The position numbers were made by a program, and so were the translations under genes. Source: Bacteroidaceae bacterium (GTDB lineage Bacteria > Bacteroidota > Bacteroidia > Bacteroidales > Bacteroidaceae). Taken from it: a stretch of DNA of 64,000 nucleotides. The notes beneath the pieces were generated by a model. The model was given only the letters and a program-made list of their open reading frames with translations. It was not told where the DNA came from and did no database searches. Position 1 is the first letter of the stretch, and every line of letters begins with the position of its first letter. The DNA lies in NCBI GenBank assembly GCA_017525235.1, contig JAFXTC010000029.1, positions 1 to 64,000 on the forward strand, read 5' to 3'. Of this stretch, positions 16,266 to 23,843 are shown one piece after another.

Positions 16266-16838
16266 ATGAAACTGATTTACTTTCATGGCTTTGGCTCCTC
16301 GGGTGCCAGCGGTACGGTGGAGCATCTGCGCAACCTGTTGCCCGAATTTCAGGTGGTAGCACCCGATATCCCTGTTGACCCTGTGGAGGCCCTACCCTAT
16401 CTGAAGCAACTCTGCCAAGAGGAGCAACCCAACATTATTGTTGGAACCAGCATGGGCGGTATGTATGCGCAGCAGATGAGGGGATTTGTGAGAATATGCA
16501 TCAACCCGGCCCTGAACATGTCGACCATGAGCAATGCCTTGCGCACAGGGGAACATAAGTTTTTCAACGGACGAAAGGACGGGCAGAAGACTTTCCGCAT
16601 TACTCGCGATATCATTCAGCACCACAACCAGATGGAGCGTCAACAGTGGAAAGATATCACCGACTGGGACCGTGAACATTGCTACGGACTCTTTGGCATT
16701 CATGATACGGTGGTAAACACATACGACCTCTTCCACAAGCATTACCCTCATGTCATCCGTTTCGACGGCGAGCATCGTCTGAACGAGAAGGTTCTGCGTA
16801 AAGTGGTCATTCCCCTCATTAAGGAACTGACCATGTAA
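16266..16838 (+). CDS. YqiA-like alpha/beta-hydrolase (esterase)
   Basis: 190 residues. It opens MKLIYFHGFGSSGASGT (oxyanion-type HG motif) and has the nucleophile elbow GTSMGG with Ser62. Asp147 in GIHDTVV and His170 in DGEHRLNE complete a plausible triad. The size and motifs fit the YqiA/UPF0227 group of small cytoplasmic esterases. It lies 3 nt after the response regulator and is probably co-transcribed; a functional link is unknown. No signal peptide. Confidence 0.8.
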   Translation: MKLIYFHGFGSSGASGTVEHLRNLLPEFQVVAPDIPVDPVEALPYLKQLCQEEQPNIIVGTSMGGMYAQQMRGFVRICINPALNMSTMSNALRTGEHKFFNGRKDGQKTFRITRDIIQHHNQMERQQWKDITDWDREHCYGLFGIHDTVVNTYDLFHKHYPHVIRFDGEHRLNEKVLRKVVIPLIKELTM

Positions 16839-16926
16839 TGTACAACTTGACAGTTCACCGAACACTTACCCTTGAGCATAACATAGGCATAGGTAGCGCT
16901 GAATACCATTATGTAAATAACAACAC

Positions 16927-18354
16927 ATGATAAAGAAAAGCATCATATTCGTCTTACTCGCTGTTTTTGCATTGCCATTGCCGGCACAGCAAGATACAGA
17001 AAAGAAGATTGTTGCCTATGTCACCTCATGGACATCGATAACGCCAGATCCTATGGTGATGACACACATAAACTATGCGTTCGGGGGTGTGGGAAACGAC
17101 GGGAAAAGCGTATATGCCGACAATGTTTCACGTATGCAACAGCTTGTCCGCCTGAAGAGCAAGAACCCCAAACTGAAGGTACTGCTCTCAATAGGTGGAT
17201 GGGGACGAGGTAACTTCTCGCCGATGGCAAAGGATGAGGAAAAGCGACTGGCCTTTGCCAAAGCATGCCGCACCTTCTGCGAAAAATATAATCTGGATGG
17301 CATAGATATCGACTGGGAATTTCCCGGCAACAACTCCAGCGGCGAAACTTCACCCTCTGACGAGAAGCAGAACTACACGCTGCTGATGCGCGACCTGCGC
17401 GATGCACTGGGCAACGACCTGCTGCTGACAATGGCCTCATCGGCCGACCCTGGGTATTACGATTTTAAGAACTGCATCCAATACCTTGATTTCGTAAACG
17501 TAATGACCTATGATATGTCGGGGCCACCCAACCATCACTCAGCCTTGTATCGGGGCGGAAAAGTGGGTAACGGCTGGCTGGTGCAGTCAGAATCCATCCA
17601 GAAGCACAAAAATGCGGGCATTCCCGTCAGCAAGTTGGTTATGGGCTTGGCTTTCTATGGTAACAGCGGCTCTGGCAGCCAGATATCGTTGCAGGAAATC
17701 AAGAACGGCATTGCCAGCGGAAAGTGGAAAGACAACTGGGACGATACGGCAAAAGTTCCTTACGTAACGGATACCAGCAACAAGTTTGCCTATGGCTACG
17801 ACGATGACCGCTCGCTCACGATAAAATGCCAGTATATCGTCAAACAGAAACTGGCAGGTGCCATGTATTGGGAATATGCCAACGACGACAACAAGGGAAC
17901 AGAGCGCAATACCGTTTACGAATGCCTGCTGGGCAAGACATACGACAACCTGAAAATCGGAGAAACACCGCTCAACCATTCGGGAAGCAACACATACACT
18001 GCCGGATTCGGCAACGGCGGTGAGTTCACGCCTCGCGGAACTTACCGCATCTCCATAGGCGGACGTCTGTTTACCATCACCAATACCACAACGGAGAAGG
18101 GCAACATCCAGTTGCGGTCAACATCCAAGATAACGGAAGGACAGACATTCATCTTTACGCTCGACACCAGCGATATTGCCAAATCCATCCTTACCGTTGA
18201 GGACAGCGAGACAGGAGTGGCAGAGACCTACGAATGCGCATCTGCCCCCACCCTATTCTACAATCTGCAGGGCCAACGCATCTCAAAACCTCACAGCGGA
18301 AACATCTATATTGCTCCCCCTGAGAAAGGAGGATGGAATAAGGTGCTGAGATAA
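16927..18354 (+). CDS. Secreted GH18 chitinase-like glycosidase
   Basis: 475 residues, signal peptide 1-20 (cleavage after LPA). GH18 hallmarks: LLSIGGW (88-92) and DGIDIDWE (124-131), with Glu131 as the catalytic acid; VMTYDMSG and GAMYWEYANDD also fit. Members cleave chitin, chitooligosaccharides or, in Bacteroidota, the GlcNAc-GlcNAc core of N-glycans. The barrel ends near residue 345. The C-terminal 130 residues are beta-rich and close with a segment FYNLQGQRISKPHSGNIYI often seen at the end of Prevotella secreted proteins. The stop lies in a heptamer array. Near the gene end, 18309-18333 resembles the GC-rich element family. Confidence 0.85.
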   Translation: MIKKSIIFVLLAVFALPLPAQQDTEKKIVAYVTSWTSITPDPMVMTHINYAFGGVGNDGKSVYADNVSRMQQLVRLKSKNPKLKVLLSIGGWGRGNFSPMAKDEEKRLAFAKACRTFCEKYNLDGIDIDWEFPGNNSSGETSPSDEKQNYTLLMRDLRDALGNDLLLTMASSADPGYYDFKNCIQYLDFVNVMTYDMSGPPNHHSALYRGGKVGNGWLVQSESIQKHKNAGIPVSKLVMGLAFYGNSGSGSQISLQEIKNGIASGKWKDNWDDTAKVPYVTDTSNKFAYGYDDDRSLTIKCQYIVKQKLAGAMYWEYANDDNKGTERNTVYECLLGKTYDNLKIGETPLNHSGSNTYTAGFGNGGEFTPRGTYRISIGGRLFTITNTTTEKGNIQLRSTSKITEGQTFIFTLDTSDIAKSILTVEDSETGVAETYECASAPTLFYNLQGQRISKPHSGNIYIAPPEKGGWNKVLR

Positions 18355-18377
18355 AAGATAAAAGGGAAAAGATAAAA
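18351..18377. repeat. Heptamer array overlapping the GH18 stop
   Basis: Units ATAAAAG, ATAAAAG, GGAAAAG, ATAAAAT. The GH18 stop codon (18352-18354) is in the first unit. Confidence 0.6.
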
Positions 18378-18387
18378 TCGATATATT

Positions 18388-19143
18388 ATGAAATTCATCA
18401 GTTGGAATGTGAACGGCCTAAGAGCCGTAGTAGGAAAAAACTTTAAGGAAGTGTTTGAAGGGCTGGATGCCGACTTCTTCTGCCTGCAAGAGACTAAGAT
18501 GCAAGAGGGACAACTGGACCTTCAGTTCCCTGGATACCAATCCTATTGGAACTATGCCGAGAAGAAAGGCTACTCGGGAACAGCTGTCTTTACCAAACAC
18601 CAACCCCTGAATGTAACATACGGCATAGGTATTGCCGAGCATGATACAGAAGGGCGTGTGATAACGCTCGAGATGCAGGACTTCTATATGGTATGCGTCT
18701 ATACACCTAATAGCCAGGATGAGCTGAAACGACTCGACTACCGCATGAAGTGGGAAGACGATTTCCGAGCTTATCTGCTACAGCTGGATGCCAAGAAACC
18801 CGTATTGGTTTGCGGTGACATGAATGTGGCACATCAGGAGATCGACCTGAAGAACCCGAAGACCAATCACATGAATGCGGGCTTTACGGATGAGGAGCGC
18901 GAGAAATTCACACAACTCCTTGCTGCAGGCTTTACAGATACCTGGCGAACGATGAATCCTGATGTAAAGGATGTTTATTCGTGGTGGAGCTATCGATTCC
19001 AAGCCAGAGCCAAGAACACAGGGTGGCGCATCGACTACTGGCTAGTCAGCAACCGCCTTTTCCCCCAAGTTACAGGTGCCAAGATTCACACAGAAATCAT
19101 GGGTAGCGACCACTGCCCGGTGGAGGTCGAAGTCGCACTGTAA
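18388..19143 (+). CDS. xth: Exodeoxyribonuclease III
   Basis: 251 residues, the family length. Exonuclease/endonuclease/phosphatase fold: KFISWNVNGLRA with the metal-site Asn, FFCLQETKM with the metal Glu, VCVYTPNSQ, CGDMNVAHQEIDL, WRIDYWLVS and GSDHCPVEVEV with the catalytic Asp-His pair. The enzyme acts on abasic sites and recessed 3' ends in base excision repair. It has no operon partner of related function; GH51 follows after 26 nt and may be read through. Confidence 0.95.
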   Translation: MKFISWNVNGLRAVVGKNFKEVFEGLDADFFCLQETKMQEGQLDLQFPGYQSYWNYAEKKGYSGTAVFTKHQPLNVTYGIGIAEHDTEGRVITLEMQDFYMVCVYTPNSQDELKRLDYRMKWEDDFRAYLLQLDAKKPVLVCGDMNVAHQEIDLKNPKTNHMNAGFTDEEREKFTQLLAAGFTDTWRTMNPDVKDVYSWWSYRFQARAKNTGWRIDYWLVSNRLFPQVTGAKIHTEIMGSDHCPVEVEVAL

Positions 19144-19169
19144 TTAACTAACTACCATATACTATTCCC

Positions 19170-21221
19170 ATGAAACTAAGAAACATACTATTCAGCGCAG
19201 CCGTATTTGGTTTGCCCGCTTTTCACCTGTCATCTGTCAGCTGTCAACTGTCAACTGTCAGGGCACAGGAAAATATTATCACAGTAAACGCAAAGAAACT
19301 TGGTGCCCCCATCCAGCCGACAATGTACGGCATCTTCTTCGAGGATATCAACTACGCTGCCGATGGCGGCCTCTATGCCGAACTGGTGAAGAACCGCAGT
19401 TTCGAGTTCCCCAATCCCTTCACAGGATGGGACATATCAGGCCAAGTGTTGCTGAGGAACGACGGTCCCTTCGACCGCAACCCTCACTATGTACGACTGG
19501 CACCTTCGGGGCATCGCGACAAACACTCGATGATTGAAAACCACGGCTTCTTCGGCATCGGTGTGAAAAGCGGCGAAGAATACCGCTTCTCTGTATGGGC
19601 TCGTGTGCCGGATGGCGGAAATGCCAAGATTTGGATTGACCTAGTGGATAACGCCACGATGGAGGAAGACCAGAAACTGGGCAACGTAGGCTTGGACATA
19701 AGCGGTAAAGAGTGGAAGAAATACACTGCCACCATTAAGTCGAAACGCACCTTTGCTAAGGCTCACCTGCGAATATGGGGCGACGGCAAGGTAACAACAG
19801 ACCTGGAGCACATCAGCCTCTTCCCCGCGAAGACTTACAAAGGTCACGAGAACGGGTTGCGCATGGATGTGGCACAGACGCTAGAAGATTTACATCCGGG
19901 CGTATTCCGTTTCCCTGGCGGCTGCATTGTGGAAGGAACAGAGTTGGCAACCCGTTACCAATGGAAGAACTCTGTAGGTCCTGTGGAGAACCGACCGCTG
20001 AACGAGAACCGCTGGCACTATACCTTCACCCAACGTTACTTTCCCGATTACTTCCAAAGCTATGGCCTCGGCTTCTTCGAATACTTCCAACTTGCTGAGG
20101 AGATTGGTGCCGAGCCGCTGCCCGTGGTGAACGTAGGTATGGCCTGTCAGTTCCAGAACAATGACGATGCTCACGCACCGGCCACTAAGGAAGGCCTGCA
20201 GCAATTCATCGACGACTGTATAGACCTCATCGACTTTGCCAACGGAGATCCTACCACTAATCAATGGGCCAAGCTTCGTGCCGACATGGGGCATCCCGCG
20301 CCCTTCAACCTGAAGTTCCTGGCCATCGGCAACGAGCAATGGGAGAAACCTTTCTTCGACCGTCTGGCCATCATCGCTCCCGAGGTTCGCAAGGTGCATC
20401 CCGAAATCAAACTCATCGGTACCAGTGGTCCCAATGCCGAGGACGACCACTTCCGCAATGGATGGAAAGCGATGCGTGAACTGAAAGCCGACCTGGTAGA
20501 CGAGCACTTCTATCGCGATATTCAGTGGTACAAGGACTGGATGAACCGCTACAGCGACCGCGAGTTCTACACCAAGGACGGGCCACGTGTCTTTGCCGGC
20601 GAATGGGCTTGCCACGACCGGGGCAAGAAATACAACCATGCAGGTGCCAGCATTTACGAAGCTGCTTTCATGACCAACATCGAGCGCAATGCCGACCTCG
20701 TTCACATGGCTACCTATGCACCGCTCTTTGCCCACATGGAAGGCTGGCAGTGGCGCCCCGACCTCATCTGGTACGATAACCTCGGCACCGCCCGCACTGC
20801 CTCGTATTATGTACAGCAACTCTATATGCTCAACCGCGGTACGAATGTCCTGCCCACCACCATTAGCCTGAATGGCGGCACACCCGTTGCCAATCCCGTA
20901 GAGAAAGGGAAGGATGGTGTCTTTGCCAGCGCAGTGATGGATAAGGACAAGAACGAAATCATCGTGAAAGTCATCAATACTCAGGAGAAGGCCAGCACCA
21001 CAAGCATCAACATCACGGGTCTGAAGCTCAAGGGCTTCCCCACTACAGCCGAGGTCGTCACCTTAGATTGCAGCAACTATGATGCAGAAAATGTGCCCGG
21101 AAAGCCCGAAGTAATAAGTCCAAAAAGCAGCACTACAGCCATCAATGCCGAGAAGGGTAATCTCACTCTCTCACCCACCATTCCAGCGAAGACCTTCCAA
21201 CTTTTCAAAGTGAAACTGTAA
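19170..21221 (+). CDS. Secreted GH51 alpha-L-arabinofuranosidase
   Basis: 683 residues. After the signal region comes the GH51 N-terminal strand (GAPIQPTMYGIFFEDINYAADGGLYAELVKNRSFE). Residues about 95-225 form a CBM4-like insert (WIDLVDNATMEED...). The TIM barrel has acid/base Glu389 (AIGNEQWEKP) and nucleophile Glu478 (FAGEWACHD), and a C-terminal beta domain follows. It releases arabinose from arabinoxylan or arabinan side chains. Residues 20-31 of the signal region are encoded by five perfect CTGTCAN heptamers; without them the leader would be an ordinary signal peptide. The start at 19170 is the first ATG. Confidence 0.93.
   Translation: MKLRNILFSAAVFGLPAFHLSSVSCQLSTVRAQENIITVNAKKLGAPIQPTMYGIFFEDINYAADGGLYAELVKNRSFEFPNPFTGWDISGQVLLRNDGPFDRNPHYVRLAPSGHRDKHSMIENHGFFGIGVKSGEEYRFSVWARVPDGGNAKIWIDLVDNATMEEDQKLGNVGLDISGKEWKKYTATIKSKRTFAKAHLRIWGDGKVTTDLEHISLFPAKTYKGHENGLRMDVAQTLEDLHPGVFRFPGGCIVEGTELATRYQWKNSVGPVENRPLNENRWHYTFTQRYFPDYFQSYGLGFFEYFQLAEEIGAEPLPVVNVGMACQFQNNDDAHAPATKEGLQQFIDDCIDLIDFANGDPTTNQWAKLRADMGHPAPFNLKFLAIGNEQWEKPFFDRLAIIAPEVRKVHPEIKLIGTSGPNAEDDHFRNGWKAMRELKADLVDEHFYRDIQWYKDWMNRYSDREFYTKDGPRVFAGEWACHDRGKKYNHAGASIYEAAFMTNIERNADLVHMATYAPLFAHMEGWQWRPDLIWYDNLGTARTASYYVQQLYMLNRGTNVLPTTISLNGGTPVANPVEKGKDGVFASAVMDKDKNEIIVKVINTQEKASTTSINITGLKLKGFPTTAEVVTLDCSNYDAENVPGKPEVISPKSSTTAINAEKGNLTLSPTIPAKTFQLFKVKL
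19227..19261. repeat. Heptamer array inside the GH51 signal-peptide region
   Basis: Five units CTGTCAT, CTGTCAG, CTGTCAA, CTGTCAA, CTGTCAG (35 nt), read in frame as residues 20-31. It is the cleanest array of the window. Confidence 0.85.
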
Positions 21222-21265
21222 CAATCAAGTTACATAAGTAGTCTTTACCAGTCGCGAAAACAGTC

Positions 21266-21787
21266 TCAAAGTTTGAGAAATGATTTTACCCGTTGGTATT
21301 CGCTTTCGAAGTTGGGGGTGAAGATGCCCTTACCTAAGGAGGCTTCTATCTCTGGGATAGACCAGAAACGGCCACCGTCGGTCTCGGCACTGGGCTTAAT
21401 ATCACCATCATAGACGGTACGGAAAGGAAAGACAAGCTCGCGTTCCCTATCAGACTGAAAAACATAATGAGGCAGTTGCTGCGGTTCAAAATCCGAGATT
21501 CCCAACTCCTCTTGCACTTCACGACGGAGTGCTTGCTGAATGCTCTCGCCTAAATCTACATGTCCGCCTACGGCTGTATCCCACTTGTCTGGTTGGATAT
21601 CCTTCCATGCCGGACGTTTCTGAAGATACAACTGCCCCTCTGAATTAAAAACATGAAGGTGCACAACGGGGTGCAGCAACATACTGCCGCTGTGACACTC
21701 GCCTCTGGTGGCAGCAGAAAGGATGTTGCCTTCTTCATCCACCACGGGGAACAACTCCTGACTGTTATCTTTTCCTTCTGCTATCAT
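21266..21787 (-). CDS. NUDIX hydrolase, IDI/YfcD-like
   Basis: 173 residues. A complete Nudix box is visible (GGHVDLGESIQQALRREVQEELGI; pattern GX5EX7REUXEEXGU). The preceding LHVFNSEGQLYLQKR and DKWDTAVGGH are typical of the isopentenyl-diphosphate-isomerase-like/YfcD subgroup, most of which hydrolyse nucleoside or other pyrophosphates. The start codon overlaps the queA stop by 4 nt (ATGA), so it is translationally coupled to queA. The substrate is unknown. Confidence 0.88.
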   Translation of the reverse strand: MIAEGKDNSQELFPVVDEEGNILSAATRGECHSGSMLLHPVVHLHVFNSEGQLYLQKRPAWKDIQPDKWDTAVGGHVDLGESIQQALRREVQEELGISDFEPQQLPHYVFQSDRERELVFPFRTVYDGDIKPSAETDGGRFWSIPEIEASLGKGIFTPNFESEYQRVKSFLKL

Positions 21788-23064
21788 GGTATAAGAAGTG
21801 AGCTGTCGCCATAACTGAGGAAACGGAAATCGTGCCCCAAGGCATAATCATAAATCTTTCGCCAGTCGCCATGCACAAAAGCACTTACCAACAATAGCAA
21901 GGTGCTCTGCGGCTGATGGAAATTGGTAACCATCATCTGCACGATATGAAACTGATACCCTGGGGCAATGATAATCTGGGTACTGCTGTGTAAGACATCC
22001 AACTTGTGACGGCCTAGATAATCCCTTAGGGATTTCAATGCCGACACAGTTGAGGGTTGAGAATTGAGAGTTGAGAGTTGAGAGTAAGGCATCCACTGTT
22101 CAACGTGCAGTTCTTCGGCATCGCCGGTGTCCTTGCCTGCATCCATAAGCTGCCGGGCTTTGATGCCCATATAATAAAGGCTTTCGAGGGTACGTACACT
22201 GGTGGTGCCGACGGCGATGGCCTTACCCTCGTGAGCAATGAGTTTCTGAATGGTCTGCAAACGGACGGCAATATGCTCGGTATGCATCTCGTGATCGCCA
22301 ATCTCCTCGCTCTTGACAGGCTTGAAGGTACCGGCTCCTACATGAAGGGTCAGTTCTTCGCGCTCTATACCATGTTTGTCCAAATCGGTCAGCACACGCT
22401 CTGTGAAGTGAAGCCCGGCCGTTGGTGCAGCCACAGAGCCCTTAATCTTGGAATAGACAGTCTGGTAGGTGCGAAGGTCGCTCTCCTCGGTCTTTCTATT
22501 TAAATAAGGTGGGATGGGCAGTTCACCCAAAGATTCCAACACCTCGGAAAAGGCAAAGTTGCCTTCCCATTGGAAACGTATCTCGAAACTGGTGCCGTGA
22601 GGCGCCACACGCTCTGCCGTGATGATATAGGAAGTCCCGTTTATCCGAAACTCGCCGCTGAGCAATCCCTCTTTCCACTTCTTAGAGTTACCCACCAAGC
22701 AGTACCAAGAACATGCTGATGTGGCAATGAAATTCTCTTGATACTCGACAGGTGAAGCGGGCTCCAAAAGGAAGATTTCAATAAGCGCACCAAGAACACC
22801 ATCATTTCTCCCTCCCGAGGGAGTTAGAGAGGGGTTGCTCTTGCGGAAATGCAGGCGGGCACGAATCACCTTGGTATTATTGAAAACCATGAGGGCACCT
22901 TTTGGCAGATAGCTAGGCAAGGAACGGAAGGTGTCCTCCGATACCTCTCCCCTATTATACACCAACAGTTTGCTACTGTCGCGCTCTGGAAGGGGGAATT
23001 TGGCTATCCGCTCGTCAGGCAACGGGTAGTTGAAATCCCTTATCTGTATCTCTTTCGTATCCAT
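21784..23064 (-). CDS. queA: S-adenosylmethionine:tRNA ribosyltransferase-isomerase
   Basis: 426 residues, versus about 340-360 usual. QueA makes epoxyqueuosine in tRNA from 7-aminomethyl-7-deazaguanine and SAM. Family motifs: FNYPLPDERIAKFPLPERDSSKLL, VFNNTKVIRARL, PTAGLHFT, EELTLHVGAGTFKPV, TSVRTLESL, TNFHQPQSTLLLLVSAF. Two insertions come from repeats. Residues about 76-91 (SNPSLTPSGGRNDG) are from a GC-rich element between strands HFRK and GALIEIFLL. Residues about 328-339 (LSTLNSQPSTV) are from five heptamers after VEQWMPY. Both fall in likely surface loops, and the frame stays open. TATCTTTG at 23088-23081 (minus) is a likely -7 box. Confidence 0.95.
   Translation of the reverse strand: MDTKEIQIRDFNYPLPDERIAKFPLPERDSSKLLVYNRGEVSEDTFRSLPSYLPKGALMVFNNTKVIRARLHFRKSNPSLTPSGGRNDGVLGALIEIFLLEPASPVEYQENFIATSACSWYCLVGNSKKWKEGLLSGEFRINGTSYIITAERVAPHGTSFEIRFQWEGNFAFSEVLESLGELPIPPYLNRKTEESDLRTYQTVYSKIKGSVAAPTAGLHFTERVLTDLDKHGIEREELTLHVGAGTFKPVKSEEIGDHEMHTEHIAVRLQTIQKLIAHEGKAIAVGTTSVRTLESLYYMGIKARQLMDAGKDTGDAEELHVEQWMPYSQLSTLNSQPSTVSALKSLRDYLGRHKLDVLHSSTQIIIAPGYQFHIVQMMVTNFHQPQSTLLLLVSAFVHGDWRKIYDYALGHDFRFLSYGDSSLLIP
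22049..22083. repeat. Heptamer array inside queA
   Basis: Units GTTGAGG, GTTGAGA, ATTGAGA, GTTGAGA, GTTGAGA (35 nt on the plus strand), read in frame on the minus strand as QueA residues about 328-339. Confidence 0.8.
22809..22842. repeat. GC-rich palindromic element inside queA
   Basis: Plus strand: TTCTCCCTCCCGAGGGAG, TTAGAGAGGGGTTGC. Its reverse complement aligns with 8799-8833 (CCTCTC, TAAC, CCC, GGGAGGGAG). The CTCCCTCCCGAGGGAG core is nearly self-complementary. Read in frame as QueA residues about 76-86. Confidence 0.7.
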
Positions 23065-23101
23065 TTTTCCAAATTTTGTGCAAAGATATAAATAAAAATG
23101 C

Positions 23102-23109
23102 TAATTTTG
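23102..23109 (+). promoter_or_regulatory. -7 box of cutC
   Basis: TAATTTTG matches TAnnTTTG and lies 20 nt before the ATG at 23130, supporting that start. The nearest TTTG (23075-23078) has a long 23-nt spacer. Confidence 0.5.
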
Positions 23110-23129
23110 CAGGAAAAATAACAAAGAGC

Positions 23130-23843
23130 ATGGATTTTAAGTTAGAAGTTTGTTGTGCTGACCTGCCAAGTCTACGTGCTGCCATTGCCGGCGGAGCACA
23201 CAGAGTGGAGTTGTGCCAAGCCCTTGATGTAGACGGACTGACCCCATCGGCAGGCATGATAGAGATGGCTGTGAACAGCGGCATTACGACGCATGTGCTT
23301 ATCCGTCCCCGGAAAGGTAACTTTGTGTATACAGAGGACGAGGTGGATTGTATGATTTACGACATACAGATAGCTCGCAAACTGGGTGCCCAAGGTGTGG
23401 TGATAGGTGCACTTACACCCAATGGCAATATAGATTTGCAAGCTTGCCACCGTATGGTAGAAGCAGCCGGTGACAAGATGCACATTACTTTCCACCGTGC
23501 TTTTGATGTCTGCAAGAATCCCAAGGAATCATTACTGGAGATTTATTCCCTGGGGTGTGACCGTCTGCTAACCAGTGGATTAGCCGCAAAAGCCGAAGAA
23601 GGCATTGGCCTACTGAGAGAACTGGTGGCAGAAACCAAGACTTTTGAACCCAGGGAAGGCTGCGGCGTTAGGGGAAGCATCTTGCGAATTATGCCTGGAG
23701 CCGGTGTAACACCTGAGAATGCAGCCCGTATTATAAAAGAAACGGGAGCCACAGAAATCCATGGCTCCCTTAGGAAGAACGGTCATACCGATGCCGTTAT
23801 GGTGCACGAGACTATTTCTCGTGTATTGTCAGCTGTCGGATGA
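23130..23843 (+). CDS. cutC: CutC family protein
   Basis: 237 residues, TIM-barrel CutC family: FKLEVCCADLPSLRAAIAGGAHRVELC, GLTPSAGMI, HVLIRPRKGNFVYT, GVVIGALTPNGNID, HITFHRAFDVC, CDRLLTSG and ILRIMPGAGVTPENA. The family is called copper homeostasis protein, though a direct copper role is disputed. A longer in-frame start at 23076 is rejected because it lies upstream of the -7 box at 23102. The last 32 nt overlap the convergent transglutaminase gene. The end (TTGTCAG, CTGTCGG) weakly resembles the heptamer repeats. Confidence 0.92.
   Translation: MDFKLEVCCADLPSLRAAIAGGAHRVELCQALDVDGLTPSAGMIEMAVNSGITTHVLIRPRKGNFVYTEDEVDCMIYDIQIARKLGAQGVVIGALTPNGNIDLQACHRMVEAAGDKMHITFHRAFDVCKNPKESLLEIYSLGCDRLLTSGLAAKAEEGIGLLRELVAETKTFEPREGCGVRGSILRIMPGAGVTPENAARIIKETGATEIHGSLRKNGHTDAVMVHETISRVLSAVG

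Noticed and set aside
18309-18333. Further copy of the GC-rich element at the GH18 3' end
   Set aside because: CTCCCCCTGAGAAAGGAGGATGG-like composition fits, but the alignment to the other copies is too short to list it as a feature.
19890-20819. 309-codon open frame on the minus strand
   Set aside because: Antisense to the conserved GH51 catalytic region; no domain recognisable.
23076-23129. N-terminal extension of CutC
   Set aside because: Upstream of the -7 box and without similarity; the family starts at MDFKLEVCC.
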